Source: Sporosarcina sp. BP05 (GTDB lineage Bacteria > Bacillota > Bacilli > Bacillales_A > Planococcaceae). Taken from it: a DNA stretch of 64,000 nt. The notes beneath the pieces are model-generated. The model did no database searches and was not told the DNA's origin. It saw nothing but the letters and a program-made list of their open reading frames with translations. Positions 61,357-64,000 of this stretch are shown here, one piece after another. Position numbers and translations under genes: made by a program. The stretch lies in NCBI RefSeq assembly GCF_014282005.1, contig NZ_JACFTD010000001.1:124001-188000 (forward strand), given 5' to 3'. Every line of letters begins with the position of its first letter. The first letter of the stretch is position 1.

Positions 61357-62553
61357 TCATTCTGATTTTGCTACTTCAATCATAATTGCGTCGCCTTGGC
61401 CTCCGCCTGAACAGATTGCCGCAATACCAATACCGCCACCTTGGCGTTTCAGTTCATGCGCAAGTGTTAAGATAATACGCGCCCCGCTTGCACCAATTGG
61501 GTGACCGAGTGCAACTGCACCGCCATTGACGTTCACTTTTTCAGGATCTAGTTCTGCAATTTGTGAGCTTGCGAGAGCAACAGCTGCAAATGCTTCGTTT
61601 ATTTCAAACAGCTTTATATCTTCTAGTTTCTTACCCGTCTTTTTAAGTAATGCATTAATAACAAGCCCAGGTGTTTGCGGGAAGTTTTCAGGTTCAATAG
61701 CCACTTCTGCATGACCAATAATGACTGCTAATGGTGTTCTTCCTTCTTTTAGCGCACGCTCTTCATTCATCAACACAAGTGCACATGCTCCGTCGTTTAC
61801 GCCTGGTGCGTTTCCGGCCGTAATTGTGCCATCCTTGCCGAATACCGGTCGCAATTTCGCCAGTGATTCGAGTGAAGTGTTGCGGCGTGGCGCTTCATCT
61901 GTATCGACTACAATGGAATCACCTTTACGCTGAGGGACTTCAACTGGAACGATTTCTTGTGCGAACAATCCCGCATCGATCGCATGCAATGCACGTTCGT
62001 GGCTGCGAAGTGACCATGCATCCTGCGCTTCTCGCGTTAATGAAAATTCTTTAGCCGTCAAGTTGCCGTAAATGCCCATGTGAACACGGTCTGGCGAGAA
62101 TGAACAAGAAAGTCCGTCATAGATCAAACCGTCAATCAGTTCTGCATCGCCCATTTTTAATCCAAATCTTGCTTTTGGCACGTAGTAAGGTGCATTTGAC
62201 ATAGACTCCATTCCACCTGCAACAACGACTTCTTCATCGCCAAGACGTATTAACTGATCTCCTAGTGTGACACTGCGCATGCCTGATGCACATACTTTGT
62301 TGATGGTTTCCGTTTTTACGGACCAAGGAAGTCCACCTTTCGTCGCTGCTTGCCTAGAAGGAATTTGTCCTTGCCCTGCTTGTAGTACCGTTCCGATAAT
62401 GACTTCACCGACTTCGTCTGCTGTCACGCCTGCACGATTTAATGCATCTTTGATAGCAATCCCCCCAAGATCGCTTGCTGTTAGTGATTTTAACGCTCCG
62501 CCTAATTTTGTGAATGGTGTACGTGCACCGCCTACTATGACTGTTCTTCCCAT
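61357..62553 (-). CDS. Acetyl-CoA acetyltransferase (thiolase)
   Basis: 398 residues. Catalytic residues: acylated Cys in INKVCASGMRSVTLG, His in ALGHPIGASGARIIL, second Cys in IAAICSGGGQGDAIMI. Reversibly joins two acetyl-CoA or cleaves acetoacetyl-CoA. Start ATG 62553 (MGRTVIVGG) follows AAAGGGGCG. First gene of the operon; a short quasi-palindrome upstream could be the TetR operator. Confidence 0.92.
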   Translation of the reverse strand: MGRTVIVGGARTPFTKLGGALKSLTASDLGGIAIKDALNRAGVTADEVGEVIIGTVLQAGQGQIPSRQAATKGGLPWSVKTETINKVCASGMRSVTLGDQLIRLGDEEVVVAGGMESMSNAPYYVPKARFGLKMGDAELIDGLIYDGLSCSFSPDRVHMGIYGNLTAKEFSLTREAQDAWSLRSHERALHAIDAGLFAQEIVPVEVPQRKGDSIVVDTDEAPRRNTSLESLAKLRPVFGKDGTITAGNAPGVNDGACALVLMNEERALKEGRTPLAVIIGHAEVAIEPENFPQTPGLVINALLKKTGKKLEDIKLFEINEAFAAVALASSQIAELDPEKVNVNGGAVALGHPIGASGARIILTLAHELKRQGGGIGIAAICSGGGQGDAIMIEVAKSE

Positions 62554-62613
62554 ATCTATCGCCCCTTTGATGATTGTTGGTAACGCTTTCATTCCTGATT
62601 AAATTGAGCGACT

Positions 62614-62625
62614 GAACGCTCGCTC
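62614..62625. promoter_or_regulatory. Candidate TetR operator upstream of the acyl-CoA operon
   Basis: GAACGCTCGCTC forms the symmetric core GA-CG-CG-TC, a pattern common for TetR-family operators, flanked by GAGCGACT. It sits ~60 bp upstream of the thiolase start. Binding is an inference. Confidence 0.35.
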
Positions 62626-62640
62626 GATAAGTAGTTTAAG

Positions 62641-62669
62641 AAAAAAGGAGTGTTTCCACTCCTTTTTTT
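62641..62669 (-). terminator. Terminator of the YwjF-like gene
   Basis: GGAGTG and CACTCC around a GAAA tetraloop on the minus strand, flanked by A7 and T6. It separates the iron-sulfur gene from the acyl-CoA operon. Confidence 0.9.
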
Positions 62670-62730
62670 CACGCATTCTATAAGTCTAATTTTATTAATT
62701 GTACGACAATGCTGATTGTTCTGCAATGGC

Positions 62731-64000
62731 TTATTGCAAAATCGATTCTACTTCAACCTCAACAGCCGGCTTCCAGTCTTCACCGAAAATCGAACGTTCT
62801 AGTAATTCGGCGATGTCATATGTGCCGACAGACTCTTCTACTTCCTTCGCTTTCGTACCGTCTGACAACATCGTCAAGCAGTATGGACAGCCGGATGATA
62901 TGATTCCTGGACTGACTTCAAGCGCTTGTTCTGTACGAGCGACATTGATGCGGTGACCTGTGTCTTCTTCCATCCACATAAGCCCTCCACCCGCTCCACA
63001 GCACATGCCGTCTTCACGGCTACGTTTCATCTCAACTAGATTAACGCCAGGAATTGCTTTAAGGATTTCACGTGGCGGATCATAAACGTCATTGTATCTA
63101 CCTAGATAACATGAATCATGGAACGTAATTGTTTCGTCGATTGCATGCTCTGGTTTCAACTTCCCTTGAACAACAAGTTCGTAAAGCATTTCCGTATGAT
63201 GAACGACTTCTGCTTTAAATCCGAAGTCAGGGTATTCATTTTTGAAGATATTGTAGGCATGCGGGTCAATTGTAACAAGTTTTGTAACGCCCGCTTTTTC
63301 GAATTCTTCAATATTAGCTGTAGCCAACTCTTGGAATAAAAACTCATTCCCCAAACGACGCGGCGTATCTCCAGAGTTCTTCTCTTTATTACCTAGAATA
63401 GCGAACTTGATGCCCGCTTCATTCATAAGGTGGACAAATGATAAAGCGATTTTTTGCGAACGGTTGTCGAATGACCCCATTGAACCTACCCAGAACAGGT
63501 AGTCAAATTCTTCGCCCGCTTTTTTCAATTCTTTAACCGTTGGAATATGAAGGTCCGGACGTGCATCTCTCCAGTTTTCTTTCTCTTTACGGTTAAGACC
63601 CCATGGATTCCCTTGACGTTCGATGTTTGTCATCGCGCGCTGTGCATCGGGATCCATTTTTCCTTCTGTCATAACAAGGTAACGGCGAAGGTCAATAATT
63701 TTGTCAACGTGTTCATTCATAACCGGACATTGGTCTTCGCAGTTACGACATGTTGTACAAGCCCAGATTTCCTCTTCGGTGATGATATCCCCGATGAGGG
63801 ACGGGTTGTAAATATCATCCATTGTAGCGCCTTCAAGTCCAGCTGCAAATGCAATCTGGTTGCCTTTTGTTTTATTGAACGCAAGTGTTGGTACCCACGG
63901 TTTCTGCTTTGTAACAAGTGCACCTGTATTTGTCAGATTATCACGTAGTTTCGTAATGAGATCCATCGGGGACAGCATTTTACCTGTTCCAGATGCTGGA
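62731..64000 (-). CDS. ywjF: Iron-sulfur (CCG-domain) oxidoreductase YwjF-like, C-terminal part (truncated by window edge)
   Basis: The frame is open at the right edge (reading PASGTGKMLSPMDL), so the ATG near 63978 is internal and only the last ~420 residues are seen. A [4Fe-4S] motif CTTCRNCEDQCPV is followed by two CCG domains (HDSCYLGRYNDVYDPPR; MCCGAGGGLMWMEEDTG). This matches YwjF, a membrane-linked heterodisulfide-reductase-like protein thought to carry electrons for acyl-CoA dehydrogenation through ETF, which suits the neighbouring operon. Confidence 0.88.
   Translation of the reverse strand, partial: PASGTGKMLSPMDLITKLRDNLTNTGALVTKQKPWVPTLAFNKTKGNQIAFAAGLEGATMDDIYNPSLIGDIITEEEIWACTTCRNCEDQCPVMNEHVDKIIDLRRYLVMTEGKMDPDAQRAMTNIERQGNPWGLNRKEKENWRDARPDLHIPTVKELKKAGEEFDYLFWVGSMGSFDNRSQKIALSFVHLMNEAGIKFAILGNKEKNSGDTPRRLGNEFLFQELATANIEEFEKAGVTKLVTIDPHAYNIFKNEYPDFGFKAEVVHHTEMLYELVVQGKLKPEHAIDETITFHDSCYLGRYNDVYDPPREILKAIPGVNLVEMKRSREDGMCCGAGGGLMWMEEDTGHRINVARTEQALEVSPGIISSGCPYCLTMLSDGTKAKEVEESVGTYDIAELLERSIFGEDWKPAVEVEVESILQ

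Overview
This window reads as a chromosomal segment of an endospore-forming, flagellated, low-to-mid GC Bacillota. The closest overall impression is the Planococcaceae (Sporosarcina-like); that placement is an inference. Support comes from sporulation genes (spoIIID, spoIIQ, spoIID, spoIIR, spo0F), flagellar rod genes next to mbl, two murA paralogues, a rpoE delta subunit and a B12-dependent fused isobutyryl-CoA mutase. Gene order from about 5 kb to 64 kb follows, in reverse, the Bacillus subtilis region ywqB-ywqA-ssbB-ywpF-fabZ-flhP-flhO-mbl-spoIIID-spoIIQ-spoIID-murAA-ywzB-atp-mnaA-upp-glyA-ywlG-rpiB-ywlE-mntP-ywlC-spoIIR-prmC-prfA-tdk-rpmE-rho-glpX-murAB-tal-fbaA-spo0F-ywjG-pyrG-rpoE-ywjF. 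Almost everything is on the minus strand; ywqB, ywqA, ywpF, ywjG and one tiny ORF are on the plus strand.

Layout. 0-5.3 kb is an accessory region: a partial secreted protein, a DnaQ-like exonuclease, a YknW/YknX-like membrane pair without its ABC partners, repeat-rich DNA and an IDEAL-domain protein. 5.3-9.7 kb holds the SWIM protein and Snf2 helicase pair. 9.7-13.7 kb has a 53-residue coiled-coil gene, a striking array of hairpins, ssbB, ywpF, a lipoprotein, fabZ and an EpuA-like protein. 13.7-20.4 kb carries flagellar rod, cell-shape, sporulation and peptidoglycan genes. 20.8-28.3 kb is the nine-gene F1Fo ATP synthase operon, with hairpins in three intercistronic gaps and a leader of about 370 nt. 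28.9-43.5 kb is housekeeping (mnaA, upp, glyA, rpiB, translation termination, nucleotide salvage), into which a degenerate-GGDEF/EAL protein and a chemoreceptor-like protein have been added. 43.9-53.3 kb holds rho, central carbon metabolism, spo0F, pyrG and rpoE. 54-62.6 kb is an acyl-CoA degradation operon (thiolase, 3-hydroxyacyl-CoA dehydrogenase, two acyl-CoA dehydrogenases, TetR regulator, icmF). A partial YwjF-like iron-sulfur protein runs off the right edge.

Non-coding content is rich. At least five families of dispersed, mostly palindromic repeats fill the gaps. Promoter-like sequences fit the expected sporulation sigma factors for spoIIID, spoIID and spoIIQ. The pyrG leader has all parts of the CTP-sensed attenuator. 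The spoIIR ribosome binding site is buried in a 13-bp hairpin. A related structured element precedes both rho and rpoE. No rRNA, tRNA, CRISPR array, prophage or intact insertion sequence was seen.
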